Below, piece by piece: positions 18,074 to 27,883 of a DNA stretch of 64,000 nt (position 1 is the stretch's first letter; each line of letters opens with the position of its first letter). The notes beneath the pieces were generated by a model. The model did not search any database, had not been told where the DNA came from, and saw nothing but the letters and a program-made list of their open reading frames with translations. The position numbers and the translations under genes are program-made. The stretch is from Paracoccus cavernae (GTDB taxonomy: Bacteria > Pseudomonadota > Alphaproteobacteria > Rhodobacterales > Rhodobacteraceae), in contig JAUFRC010000002.1 of the NCBI GenBank assembly GCA_030410095.1, positions 18,501 through 82,500 of the forward strand, read 5' to 3'.

Positions 18074-19522
18074 TCAGAGGCCGGCGAGGCAAACGTATTT
18101 GATCTCGACATATTCATCGATGCCGTGACGCGAGCCTTCGCGACCAAGTCCCGACTGCTTGACCCCCGAACGGAGCCGCCTCGTTCGCCAAAGCGCCGGT
18201 ATTCACGCCGACCATACCGGCCTCGAGCCGCTCGGCCACGCGGAAGACCCGCGCGAGATCACGGCTGTAGAAATAGGCGGCCAAGCCGAACTCGCTGTCA
18301 TTCGCCAAAGCGATTGCCTGCTCTTCGGTCGAGAAGGGAATGATTGCCGCCAGCGGAGCGAAGGTCTCTTCGCGGGCGACCAGCGCATCGGGGCTGACAT
18401 CGGTGATCACGGTCGGCTGGAACCAGCTCCGCCCAAGCGCATGGCGCCCGCCGCCGGCAACAAGCCGCGCGCCGCGCTCAAGCGCATCTTCGAGATGGGC
18501 CTCGACCTTCTCCACCGCCGCCATATCGATCAGCGGCCCCTGTTCGGTCGCAGCGTCGGATCCGACCCCGACGACCAGCCGCTCGGCCGCTGCACCCAAG
18601 CGCAAGGCGAATTCCGCTGCGATGCTGTCATGAACATAGATCCGGTTAGCGCAAACGCAGGTCTGCCCCGAGTTGCGGAACTTGGCCATCATGGCGCCCT
18701 GCACCGCCGCCTCCAGATCGGCGTCGTCAAAGACGATAAACGGCGCATTGCCGCCCAGTTCCAAAGACAGCCGCTTGATGTCGCCGGCGCATTCGCGCAT
18801 CAGCCAGCGCCCGACCTCGGTCGATCCGGTAAAGCTGATCTTCGCGATGGTCGGGCTTTTGCAAAAAGCCTCGCCGATCATCGTCGCCTTGCCGGTGACA
18901 ACCTGAAACACCCCTGCCGGAATGCCCGCACGTTCGGCCAGAACCGCGAGCGCCAGGGCGGAGAGCGGCGTTTGCGAGGCCGGTTTGACGATGATCGGAC
19001 AGCCTGCAGCCAGCGCCGGACCCGCCTTGCGGGTGATCATCCCGTTCGGAAAGTTCCAAGGCGTGATCGCGGCGCAGACGCCGATCGGCTGTTTCAGCAC
19101 CAGAATGCGGCGATCGGTGGCCGGAGCGGGAATGATCTCGCCGTAAAGCCGCTTTGCCTCTTCCGCGAACCATTCGAGATAGGCGGCATTCGAAACGATC
19201 TCGCCTTTGGCCTCTGCCAGGGTCTTGCCCTGTTCGGCGGTCAGGATCTGTGCGAGATCATCGGCATTTTGCAAGATCAGATCATGCCACCGCCGCAAAG
19301 CGCCGCCCGCTCGCGGGCAGGACGCGCGGCCCAGTCGGCGCGCGCGGCTTCGGCGGCGGCAATCGCCTGCTCGATGGTCGTGCGGTCCAAAGATGGCACC
19401 CGACCCACGAGAGAGCCGTCGGCGGGGTTCGTCACTTCGATCCCCTGCCCCTCGGCAGAGATCCAAGCGCCCGCCACATAGGCGCTATCGGTCAGTAGGG
19501 TCTGGTCTTGCAAAGCTGGCAT
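18074..19522 (-). CDS. gabD: NAD(P)-dependent succinate-semialdehyde dehydrogenase-like aldehyde dehydrogenase (two frameshifts)
   Basis: About 483 residues. The GabD-type hallmarks are all there: ITPWNFPNGMITRKAGPALA, ISFTGSTEVGRWLM, catalytic Glu in LELGGNAPFIVFDDADL and catalytic Cys in SGQTCVCANRIYV. One base is missing near 19315 (joins RERAA to ALRRWHDLIL) and one G near 18170 (joins EAAPFGG to VKQSGLGREGSRHG, ending at 18074). It oxidises a semialdehyde to an acid. Succinate semialdehyde is the default substrate; sulfolactaldehyde is possible given the neighbours. Confidence 0.85.
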
Positions 19523-19576
19523 CGTCTTTTCCTAATCGTCTGGGTCTTCACGTCGTGGCGGGCGGCCAAAGCTGCG

Positions 19577-20476
19577 TCAGTCCGGATAGTGGACCGGCTC
19601 GAGCGCCGATTTGCGCCGCAGCGTCTCCAGAACCGCAGACCAGTCGTTTCCGCCGAAACCTTCGGCTTTGGACATGGAGTAGATCTGCGCTGCTGCGGCA
19701 CCGACGGACAACGGCACGTTCAATCCGGCAGCATATGACAGCGCCAGATTGAGATCCTTGGAGGCGAGACCCAGGCCGAACTCTGCTGAAATGTCGCCGC
19801 CGAGCACTTTGCGTTGATAGGCGCCGGTAACAAAACCTTTGCCCGCTGTAGTGCCTGCCAGCACCTCGACCGTGCGCGCGACATCCAGTCCTGCAGCCTC
19901 GGCAAAAGCGAGGGTTTCGGCGGTCAGCGTGTTCAGGGCCGTCGACATGAAGTTGTTGACGATCTTGGTGCGGGTTCCGGTCCCGTTATCGCCGCAATGG
20001 ATCGTCTGACGACCGACCGCGTCGAAAATGACGGCCGCCGCCTCGACATCGCGAGACGCTCCGCCGGCGAGGATCAGGAGCTGGCCGCGCTCGGCCACTT
20101 CCGAGGTTCCGCCGACCGGCGCGTCGAGCATAGCAATGCCGATCCGCGAAAGACGCGTCGCGATACGGTCCGTGGCTTCGGGGGCAATGGTGCTCATGTC
20201 GATGAAAAGCGTCGCCTTGGCCATCGCATTCGCCACGCCCGGCGAACCGAACAGGATATCTTCGACATCCGGCCCGTTCGGCAGCATGGTCACGACGAAT
20301 TGCCGGTTCGAGGCCGCATCGGCCGCCGACGAGGCGGCATGGCCGCCAAGACCGGCGATGCGCGCAACCGCTTCCGGATTGATGTCGTAGACCCAGACCT
20401 CGTGTCCGGCCTCGACCAAGTTGCGCGACATGGCGTGACCCATGCGCCCAAGACCGATGAACCCAATGGAAGCCAT
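19577..20476 (-). CDS. NAD(P)-dependent beta-hydroxyacid dehydrogenase (GarR/YihU-like)
   Basis: 299 residues, intact. Rossmann start MASIGFIGLGRMGHAMSRNL, substrate loop DAPVGGTSEVAERG, catalytic Lys in GTGTRTKIVNNFMS and C-terminal GGNDWSAVLETLRR. The overall wording recalls E. coli YihU (sulfolactaldehyde / succinate-semialdehyde reductase), including the DWSA..LE end. However, where I remember Arg in YihU's PVGRTS, this protein has Gly. It interconverts a short hydroxyacid or alcohol with its semialdehyde, which GabD would then oxidise. Cotranscribed with the TRAP importer. Confidence 0.85.
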   Translation of the reverse strand: MASIGFIGLGRMGHAMSRNLVEAGHEVWVYDINPEAVARIAGLGGHAASSAADAASNRQFVVTMLPNGPDVEDILFGSPGVANAMAKATLFIDMSTIAPEATDRIATRLSRIGIAMLDAPVGGTSEVAERGQLLILAGGASRDVEAAAVIFDAVGRQTIHCGDNGTGTRTKIVNNFMSTALNTLTAETLAFAEAAGLDVARTVEVLAGTTAGKGFVTGAYQRKVLGGDISAEFGLGLASKDLNLALSYAAGLNVPLSVGAAAAQIYSMSKAEGFGGNDWSAVLETLRRKSALEPVHYPD

Positions 20477-20561
20477 TGTTTCTTTCTCCGTTTTCCGATG
20501 GCCTGATGCAGGATCAGGCAGGATTGTTATCTGAAATTGATCGTCCGGCCGGCGGCCCGCC

Positions 20562-21828
20562 TCAAAGGAAGGCCATCGACATCCACGGCATGAAGGCGAT
20601 CGCCACGCAGCACAGGATCAGCACGAGAACATAGGGGCCGACCGTTCGGGTTACGGTTGCGAAACTCACCCCCGAGACCGCACTGGCGACAAAGAGGTTC
20701 AGCCCGAGCGGCGGCGTGATGAAGCCGACTGCCAAGGTCGAGACGATGATCACCCCGAAATGCACCGGATCCACACCGATTTCACGGGCGATCGGGGTCA
20801 GCATCGGCGCAAGGATCAGGATATTGGGCGCGGCCTCCATCACGCTGCCGACAATGAGCAGCAGCAGGATGATCATGATCAGGAGCACCACGGGATCGGT
20901 GGACCAGCCGAGCATCGCCGAAACCAGAGCATCGGGGATCTTCAGCACCGTGAGGTTTTGCGACAGGACCATGGCGACCGCGACAATCGGGATGACCAAA
21001 CCACAGATGCGCGAGCTGCTGACCAGAACCGCCGGAACATCGCGGAGCTTCAGCTTGCGGGTAATGACCACCGCCACAAAGGCAGTAGACGGCGGCGACC
21101 GCGCCTGCCTCGGTCGGGGTGAAAATGCCCGAGTAGATCCCGACGAGAATGATGGCGATCGCGCCAATCGCGTAGCGCGTATCGATTGCAGCCGTCACCA
21201 CGCCACGCGCGGAAAAGGGCGTGCGCTCGCCATAATTGCGTTTGCGCGAGATGAGATAGGCCACGACACACATCGCGCCGACCATCACGAGACCCGGGAT
21301 GATCCCAGCAATGAAAAGGTCGGTGACGCTGACGCCGGTCGTCACGCCGTAAAGAACGAAGGAGACGCTTGGCGGGATGATGATCCCCACGACGCCTCCG
21401 GCCGCAACGGTGCCTGCCGAAAAGCCGCGGTCATAGGATTGTTTGCTCATCTCGGGCAGAACAACCTTGCCCACCGTCGCGACGGTCGCCGCATTCGAGC
21501 CGCTGATCGCCGCGAAAATGCCCGAGGCCACGATCGTCGTCAGCGCCAGACCGCCGCGCATCCATCCCACGATGCTCTGGGAAAAGCGCATGATCTGCGC
21601 CGCAATTCCGCCGGATGCGATCAGATCGCCGGTCACGACAAAGAGCGGCAGGGCCAAAAGCGGGAAGAGGTTCAACGAGTCGAACATCGTCAGGCTGATG
21701 TTGAGCAGCGGAAACTGGTCGGTGATCAGCGTCAGCAGCACGGCTCCGATGCCGATGACGGTCAGGATTTCGACCCCGAGCAGCAGGAAGACTGCCAAGG
21801 CGATGAATACAAGTGTGCTTGGTTCCAT
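20562..21828 (-). CDS. TRAP transporter large permease (DctM-like; one frameshift)
   Basis: About 422 residues and roughly 12 hydrophobic helices. DctM features include GVEILTVIGIGAVLL, LPLFVVTGDLIASGGIA, GSNAATVATVGKVVLPEM, GGVVGIIIPPSVSFVLYG and TPPLGLNLFVASAVSG. One T is lost near 21090, joining AAVYCL to FVAVVITRKLKL. This is the Na+-driven translocation subunit working with the DctQ and DctP partners encoded next to it. Confidence 0.88.
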
Positions 21829-21848
21829 GTCTTGCTCCCCCGCAAGGC

Positions 21849-22364
21849 TCAGCTGGCCGAAGCGACCGGCGGCGTCAGCGGACGCCCGTGCCGATAGTCG
21901 CCGATGGTGGTAATGGCGCGCTGCACCGTCCGCAGGGCCACAAGGCCCCAGCCCACCGGCACCGAGAGCAGGGCAATCCAGAACGGCAGGTCGATACCAA
22001 CCATTTTCTGCTCGAAATCGACGACATCGGCGAAAGGCTGGCGGATGAACACCACGACGATGCTGGCAAGGACGATCAGCAACAGATCGGACAGGAGCAG
22101 CAGGGCAAGCTGCGCGCCGCGCGGCAGCATGTCGCGCAGGACCGTCACCGCAAGATGGCTGCGGTTGCGCGCCATCGCCGCCATCGACAGATAGCTCAGC
22201 CAGATAAAAGCATAGATCGCCGTCTCGTAAGCAGAGAGGATCGAGGTTTTGAACAGGTAGCGCCCGATGACTTCGGCGAAAATGACGGCGATGATGTAGA
22301 TATAGAGGATCGCACCCAGCGCATCCTCGAGATACTGGTCCACAAGCGCAATGGTCCGCTTCAT
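21849..22364 (-). CDS. TRAP transporter small permease (DctQ-like)
   Basis: About 171 residues with four hydrophobic helices, starting MKRTIALVDQYLEDALGAIL. The segments FAEVIGRYLFKTSILSAYE and WLSYLSMAAMARNRSHLAV match the conserved DctQ core (the region before the pair of membrane arginines). An in-frame ATG six codons upstream exists, but MKRTIAL fits homologues better. Sits between the DctP and DctM genes. Intact. Confidence 0.88.
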   Translation of the reverse strand: MKRTIALVDQYLEDALGAILYIYIIAVIFAEVIGRYLFKTSILSAYETAIYAFIWLSYLSMAAMARNRSHLAVTVLRDMLPRGAQLALLLLSDLLLIVLASIVVVFIRQPFADVVDFEQKMVGIDLPFWIALLSVPVGWGLVALRTVQRAITTIGDYRHGRPLTPPVASAS

Positions 22365-22431
22365 CCTTGCCTTCCCTCCCATGGTTGCAGTGACCGGACG
22401 GCAATCACGCGCGGATCTCCGGCCCCCGAAC

Positions 22432-23630
22432 TCACAGCTTCCACCAGCGCACCGGCTCGGTACCGCCTTGCGCCGCGGTCACCTTGAGAACGAGCTCGTA
22501 GGCCTCGCGCCCGTAGGTATCGACCGCTTGCTGCAGCAGGGGATTGCTCTCGACGGAAAGCGCGCTTTTCCACGCCGCGCGCTCTTCGTCGGTCAGGAAG
22601 GTCATCTTGGTTCCGGCAGCAAGGAAACCTGCATCCGGAGCCGAATCCGGCATGATGCCGAATGTGTCCCGCTGGATCGTTTCATAGGTGTTGTAGACAT
22701 AGGTCTGCGCCTCGAAAGCGGCTTCCATGACGGATTCCCGCAGATCCTCGTCCAGCTTGTCGAGCCAGCGGCTGCTGAGCCAGATCGAGTCGGTGTTGTA
22801 CATCCAGTCGGTGTCGATGATCTGACCGATGACAGTCGCCATCCCCGTGTCGTAGCCGGAGCCCGGCGCAAGATGCAGCCCCTCCATCACACCATCCTTG
22901 AGCGCCGAGAAGGTCTCGGCCCATGCGATCGGGGTCGCGCTGGTGGGAAGGATCTGGAAGGCAAGCTGTTCGAGCTTTGCGGCCGTGACGCGGATCTTCA
23001 TGCCGGCGAGATCTTCCGGCCGCCGGACCTCGGTCGAGACCGAACGCGACAGCATCACCCTGCGCACCCAGGGATGGGCAAAGGCAACAACAAGGCGGCG
23101 ATCCTCGGTGCCCTTGCGGAAGGTGTCGTTGAACTCCTTGCTGAACAGCAGACGCCAGAAATTCTGTTCGTTCCCGATGGCATAGGGCACATCGAGAATG
23201 TTCAGGATCGGAACCAGCTGCGCGGCATTCTGCATGCTGCAACTGCCCGCCTGAACGACGCCCTGCTGCACCTTCTTGAGCAGCTCGGCCTGACCGCCCA
23301 AAGCGCCGCCGTCATGGACTTCGACATAGATGCGGCCACCGCTCAGGCGCTCGATCGCGGCCTTGAACTCGGGTGCGCCATGGATCCAGGACATATGCGG
23401 CGTTCCGACACGGCCGGGGAACTGGTTCAACGTGGCGTCAAGTCCCATGGTCAGCACATGTTCGGCGGCCGCCTTTCGCGCGGTTTCATCCGCGACGACT
23501 TCGGCCAAAGCCTTGCCGCCCCCGACAGCGTGTAGCCAAAGCCCACGCTCGCAACCGTGCAACCGCCCAGAGCCGCCCGCAGGATGTCCCGTCGGTTCAG
23601 ATGTCCCGAGGCCTTTTCAAGTTTCTTCAT
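22432..23630 (-). CDS. TRAP transporter substrate-binding protein (DctP-like; one frameshift)
   Basis: About 400 residues. The Tat-type signal NRRDILRAALGGCTVASVG is followed after repair by GYTLSGGKALAEVVADETAR. Binding-domain motifs: GAPEFKAAIERLSGGRI, the ligand Arg region DLAGMKIRVTAAKLEQL, and EGLHLAPGSGYDTGM. One G is missing in the run near 23520. First gene of the operon, divergent from LysR. DctP ligands are carboxylates or sulfonates; the exact one is not readable. Confidence 0.87.
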
Positions 23631-23790
23631 TTCCGTTGTCTCCCCCATATGTTCTTGCGTCGCCCGCCGGCCCCCGATCTCCGGCGCTCGGCCCAAGGTC
23701 CTGTTCCGGACCTCGTGCGTGAACTCCGCGGCACCTCCCTGTGCCGACGTGATCCCGGACGTCTTTGCAGGGAATTTAATCCACAGAACT

Positions 23791-23829
23791 ACTTACGAAA
23801 AGTAATAAATTATTGACGGTTCTGTAAGT
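23791..23829. promoter_or_regulatory. Candidate LysR binding site between lysR and the TRAP operon
   Basis: TTACGAAAAGTAA at 23793-23805 is a T-N11-A dyad, the classical LysR-type site. A flanking ACTTAC (23791-23796) is mirrored by GTAAGT (23824-23829). The site sits in the 306-base gap between the divergent LysR and DctP genes, in an AT-rich stretch otherwise rare in this window. Confidence 0.45.
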
Positions 23830-23936
23830 TGAGATTTAGGATGTACTGATATTCCAGCCAAATCCCTGCATTGCCGCGATACGGACAAGCAATACGGATC
23901 ACGCCAAAGACCCTCAACCCAGACCGGATATGATCC

Positions 23937-24848
23937 ATGTCGATCAGAATGCTCAAGACGCTTATTGCGATTGCAGACCACAAGACCTTCAGCGCCGCCG
24001 CCGATGCCGTCTTCGTCACCCATGCCGCCGTCAGCCAGCAAATGCGGTCGCTTGAGGAGAGCTGGCAGGTCAAGATCTTCGACCGCACGACCCGAACTCC
24101 CGAGTTTACGCCCGTCGGCCGCGCGCTTGTGTCGCAGGCCCGCGAAGTGGTCCGCGCCTACGACAATATCGTTCCGGCCGTTCTGGGCGATGGTGGCCTG
24201 CGGGGAGAATTCCCGCTCGGAGCCGTCGCCACGACCCTGACGGCGATCGTGCCTTTCTCGGCGGCCCTGCTGAAGAACAGCTGTCCCGAACTGCATTTGC
24301 GGCTTTATCCGGGACTGACGAACCAGCTGATCCCGCAGGTCGAGCGCGGCACGCTCGAGGCGGCGCTGATCTCGCGGCCTCCTGCGCTCGCACCGAGCCT
24401 GGTCTGGCGCAGCATTGCGCAGGAAAAACTGGTGCTGGTGACATCGCACAAGGTCCAGAGCGACGATGCCGTCGAAATCCTTCGCAGCTATCCCTTCATC
24501 CGCTTTTCACGCGATGCCGTCGTCGGCACGTTGATCGAAAAATGCCTGAGCGATAACGGAATCGCCGTCACCGATACGATGGAACTGGCCAATCTCGAGG
24601 CGATCTACGGCATGGTGATTGCCGATCTCGGCATCTCGATCGTCCCCGATCCCTGCATCAAACTGGCCAACGAGCCGCCACTGCGCCGCATTTCCCTCAG
24701 GGGTCTGAACGCCCCTGTCCGCGAGCTGGGCCTGATCTACCGCAAGGATACGACCAAGCTGCGGGTGATCGAAGAGGTCGCCACCTCGATCGACAAGGCG
24801 CTCGCCATCGGGACCTTTTCGTCCGATTCCATCCGGCTGGCGACCTGA
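23937..24848 (+). CDS. LysR-family transcriptional regulator
   Basis: 303 residues, intact. N-terminal winged helix MSIRMLKTLIAIADHKTFSA with AAVSQQMRSLEESWQVKIF; effector domain with ALISRPPALAPSLVW and LGISIVPDPCIKL. Transcribed away from the TRAP-GarR-GabD-TauE operon, the usual layout for a regulator of a divergent catabolic operon. Its end abuts the convergent NIPSNAP gene (16-base gap). Confidence 0.92.
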   Translation: MSIRMLKTLIAIADHKTFSAAADAVFVTHAAVSQQMRSLEESWQVKIFDRTTRTPEFTPVGRALVSQAREVVRAYDNIVPAVLGDGGLRGEFPLGAVATTLTAIVPFSAALLKNSCPELHLRLYPGLTNQLIPQVERGTLEAALISRPPALAPSLVWRSIAQEKLVLVTSHKVQSDDAVEILRSYPFIRFSRDAVVGTLIEKCLSDNGIAVTDTMELANLEAIYGMVIADLGISIVPDPCIKLANEPPLRRISLRGLNAPVRELGLIYRKDTTKLRVIEEVATSIDKALAIGTFSSDSIRLAT

Positions 24849-24864
24849 GGCGCAGCGGAGCGCG

Positions 24865-25179
24865 TCACTCCGGCTTGAAGAAGGGCGCGGGGATCAGGAT
24901 CTTGTTCTCGATCTGGTCGACGAGCGGGCGCATCTGGACGGCATAGCTCTGCCATTCCTGCGAGGCCTGCAACGCCTTGCGACGCTCCCACCGGTCATCC
25001 ATGCTGTCATAGCCCCACATATGGACGATCTGGTTCAGCGGGCCGATATCGGTAAAGTAATAGCCGACCATCTTGCCGAGAATGCGGGTCTGGACCTCCA
25101 GCCCTTCCGCCTCATAAAGCTTGAGGAATTTCGGGACATTGCCGTTTTTCAGCGTATAGGTTCGCATGTCGATGAACAT
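24865..25179 (-). CDS. NIPSNAP-family protein
   Basis: 104-residue ferredoxin-like dimeric alpha-beta barrel protein: MFIDMRTYTLKNGNVPKFLK, VGYYFTDIGPLNQIVHMWGY and RWERRKALQASQEWQSY. NIPSNAP domains are small, often catabolism-linked proteins of uncertain role. It is the last gene of the minus-strand fumarase/SDH-like operon. Intact. Confidence 0.9.
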   Translation of the reverse strand: MFIDMRTYTLKNGNVPKFLKLYEAEGLEVQTRILGKMVGYYFTDIGPLNQIVHMWGYDSMDDRWERRKALQASQEWQSYAVQMRPLVDQIENKILIPAPFFKPE

Positions 25180-25217
25180 CGATCAGGGCCTTTTCATGTT
25201 TGGAAAGGGAGAGGGGC

Positions 25218-26233
25218 TCAGACCTGCAGCGTTATGATCATGGTCAGCGCGAAAGCGGCGAGAACGGCCGTCAGCGCGCAGACAACCGCGATGGCGCGCG
25301 GACCGACCTCGGCCAATTTGCCGAGCGAGGTCTTCATCCCCAGTGCGGAAATCGCGACGATCAGAAGCCAGCGCGACAGCTCGAGAAGAAATGCCACAAT
25401 CTCCGGCGGGATTATTCTGGTGCTGCCGATCAGAACGAGCGCCGCAAAGCCCAGAACGAAAAGCGGGATCGGAAGCTTGCCGCCCGATTGCGCGCCGGGA
25501 TGCGAGGCAAAACACAAGGAGATGACGACCACGACCGGCACCAAAAGCGCCACGCGCAGCAGCTTGACGAAGGTTGCGGTCGCGCCCGCCTCGTCGGAAA
25601 CCGAATATCCCGCCCCGACCACTTGGGCCACATCATGGATCGTCGCGCCGAAGAAGACGCCCATCGCGTGATCCGAAAGGCCCAATGCCGTGCCGATCAT
25701 CGGATAGATGATCATTGCGATCGTGGACAAAGCCGTGACCGCGATCACGGTGAAGACCGTATCACGCTCGTGATTGGGGTCGTCCTTGGGCAGAACCGAC
25801 GAGATCGCGAGCGCGGCCGAGGCGCCGCAAATCGCCACCGCTCCGCCCGTCAACAGGCCGAAGGGCAGCGAGCGGCCGGTAGCCCGCGCCAAAACGACGC
25901 CCAAGCCGATCGTCAGCCCGACACCGGCCAGAGTGATGCCCACGACGACCAACCCCGCCGAGGCGATCTGCTGGACGGTAATCCCCAACCCCAGAAGCGC
26001 CACGCCGAAACGCAGCAGCTTCTTTGCGGCGAACTCGATCCCTCGGCGGCCGGTGCCTGCGGCTCGGCCAGAAAGGCAAAGGCCATGCCCAGAAGCAGCG
26101 CCATGAGCATGACCGGCGCGCCGTAATGTTCGGAGAGAAACCGTGCCGCCAGCGCGACGGTCACCGCCGAGAGAATGCCGGGAAAAAGGCTGCGCAACCT
26201 GCCGGGAAACCGGCCCATCTCGATCACGGTCAT
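25218..26233 (-). CDS. YeiH-family putative sulfate/anion exporter (one frameshift)
   Basis: About 338 residues with 9-10 hydrophobic helices: VTVALAARFLSEHYGAP, GLLTGGAVAICGASAALA, MGVFFGATIHDVAQVVGAG and MKTSLGKLAEVGPRA, the YeiH/UPF0324 signatures. One G is missing at about 26047, joining QAPAAEG to IEFAAKKLLRFG. Its ATG overlaps the stop of the fumarase beta gene by four bases. Transported ion not determined; sulfate export is the family annotation. Confidence 0.85.
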
Positions 26234-26898
26234 CCGATCAGCTCGTCGGTGCGGTCGTCGGTCTCGCCGAAGCGCTTGAGGACGGCGGGTTTGGTGCCCT
26301 CGTAGACACGCTCGAGATTCTCGGCGATCTTGGCATTCTCGCGCTCGAAGAGGCAATTCCCTTCCATATCCGAAGCTACGAGGAAGGGCCCCATGCGGTT
26401 GCATTTCAGCACCCACATCGCCTGGGCCAGACCAAGCTCCTCATGCCAGTGCACGGCTTCGACATTCTCGACCCCGCGCCCGAGAAGCGCTCCGGTGCCA
26501 TAGCCCACGGTCGAGAGATAGATCGCTCCGTTCGGGACGAAGTATTCCTTGTAATCCTTGGACGACATTCCGCCCTTGCCGACGATCAGGCGCGCACCCG
26601 ATTTCGCGATCCATTCCGGCAGCCATTTCGAGAAGCGGAAACTCGCCGTGGCGGTGACCGCCCCCATGTCGAAACTGCCGTCCTTGCGGATCGTGGCTGC
26701 CGGCGAGCAGTGGAAATTCGCCGCGCTCTGTGACGGCAGCTCCAGCGGGATATTCGCCTTGCCCTCGAGCGCGCGCATGTAGACGCCCTCTCGCGCGGTA
26801 TACATCAGGCCGGAAAGATAGACGATATCGCCAAGGCGCAACGCGGCGATCTCTTCGGCGGTGGGCGTGGTCGAAAGCTCGACTTCGCGCGGCTTCAT
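26230..26898 (-). CDS. Class I fumarate hydratase / L(+)-tartrate dehydratase, beta subunit
   Basis: 222 residues. MKPREVELSTTPTAEEIAAL, RLGDIVYLSGLMYTAREG and FDMGAVTATASFRFSKW, with GKGGMSSKDYKEYF, are hallmarks of the C-terminal domain of iron-sulfur fumarases and the TtdB subunit. It forms the substrate-binding half of a 4Fe-4S hydro-lyase with the alpha subunit, whose stop it overlaps (ATGA). Intact. Fumarate, mesaconate or tartrate could be the substrate. Confidence 0.87.
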   Translation of the reverse strand: MKPREVELSTTPTAEEIAALRLGDIVYLSGLMYTAREGVYMRALEGKANIPLELPSQSAANFHCSPAATIRKDGSFDMGAVTATASFRFSKWLPEWIAKSGARLIVGKGGMSSKDYKEYFVPNGAIYLSTVGYGTGALLGRGVENVEAVHWHEELGLAQAMWVLKCNRMGPFLVASDMEGNCLFERENAKIAENLERVYEGTKPAVLKRFGETDDRTDELIG

Positions 26899-27851
26899 TC
26901 TGCAGCCTCCAATGCGGTATCCCATTCCACGGTCTCGCGGCGCTGATAGGGGGTGAACCAGTCGGGGTCGGTGCGGTGTTCGACACGCCCGTCGGGGAAG
27001 ATGCGAGCCACCGCGCGGCGCGATGACAGGCAGAAGGCATGGACCGACATCTGCATCCCGCCGGTATGGCAATAGCCGACCTCGATATGGGTATCGATCA
27101 CCATGTTCTTGCCGACAAAGCCCATCGCGCCCATGCCGATGGAGTTGCCCAGCTCCTTGAGCTCTTCCTCAAGCTCGGCGATCCGGGGATCCGCATTGCG
27201 GTCGCCCACCGTACGCAGACAAGCCGCGCGTTTGCCCAAAACCATGCAGGTGTCCTTGCAGCCGCCCAGCCCGATCCCGATGATCGCGGGCTGGCAGGCA
27301 AGTCCGCGTTTGCCGAATGCCACAAGGCTGTCGAGATAGAAGCGCTTTATCCCCTGGATACCGTCGGACGGAAAAAGCATCCGGTAATCGGTTCCGAACA
27401 GCCCGCCTTTGTGGACCGTTATCAGGTCGATCCAGTCACCGCCGGGCTCGTAGCCATATTCGATCTCGGGCGCGCCGATGCCCACATTGTTGTCATGATC
27501 GGTGCGCCACAAGGGGTGTACGCGGTTGGGGCGCAGGGGCACCGAACTCGTGGCATTTGCGGTCGCCCGCCGCAAGGCGGCCTCGAGCGCGACCGGCCCG
27601 CCCTCGATGCGGGCATCATTGCCCATTTTCACATACCAGCGCGGCGTTCCGGTATCGCCGCACATGGCGCGGCGGTCCTGCTTGGCGGCCTCGTAATTCT
27701 CGAGCATGGCTTGCAGCACGAAGGATGACAGATCGCCGTCCTCGGTCTTGGCGGCAGCCTTTAGACCGCCGAGATAATCCTCGGGGATCTCGATTGCCGC
27801 CTTGGCCATCAGCTCTTCGGCGGTGGATTGGATGAGGTGAAGCGGGATCAC
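26895..27851 (-). CDS. Class I fumarate hydratase / L(+)-tartrate dehydratase, alpha subunit (GTG start)
   Basis: 318 residues from GTG at 27851, preceded by AAAGGAAAG. Three cysteines placed like the 4Fe-4S ligands of class I fumarases: AMCGDTGTPRWYVKMG, IGIGLGGCKDTCMV and EVGYCHTGGMQMSV. GLFGTDYRMLFPSDGIQGI also fits. Hydrates a C4 dicarboxylate. It lies between the SDH-like flavoprotein gene and its own beta subunit, so succinate to fumarate to malate is the likely flux. Intact. Confidence 0.87.
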   Translation of the reverse strand: MIPLHLIQSTAEELMAKAAIEIPEDYLGGLKAAAKTEDGDLSSFVLQAMLENYEAAKQDRRAMCGDTGTPRWYVKMGNDARIEGGPVALEAALRRATANATSSVPLRPNRVHPLWRTDHDNNVGIGAPEIEYGYEPGGDWIDLITVHKGGLFGTDYRMLFPSDGIQGIKRFYLDSLVAFGKRGLACQPAIIGIGLGGCKDTCMVLGKRAACLRTVGDRNADPRIAELEEELKELGNSIGMGAMGFVGKNMVIDTHIEVGYCHTGGMQMSVHAFCLSSRRAVARIFPDGRVEHRTDPDWFTPYQRRETVEWDTALEAAE

Positions 27852-27883
27852 GTTCTTTCCTTTCGAAGCTCGCTCTGCTGGCG

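Noticed and set aside
20716..21897. Plus-strand frame of about 393 residues
   Set aside because: Antisense to the DctM-like permease gene; no domain.
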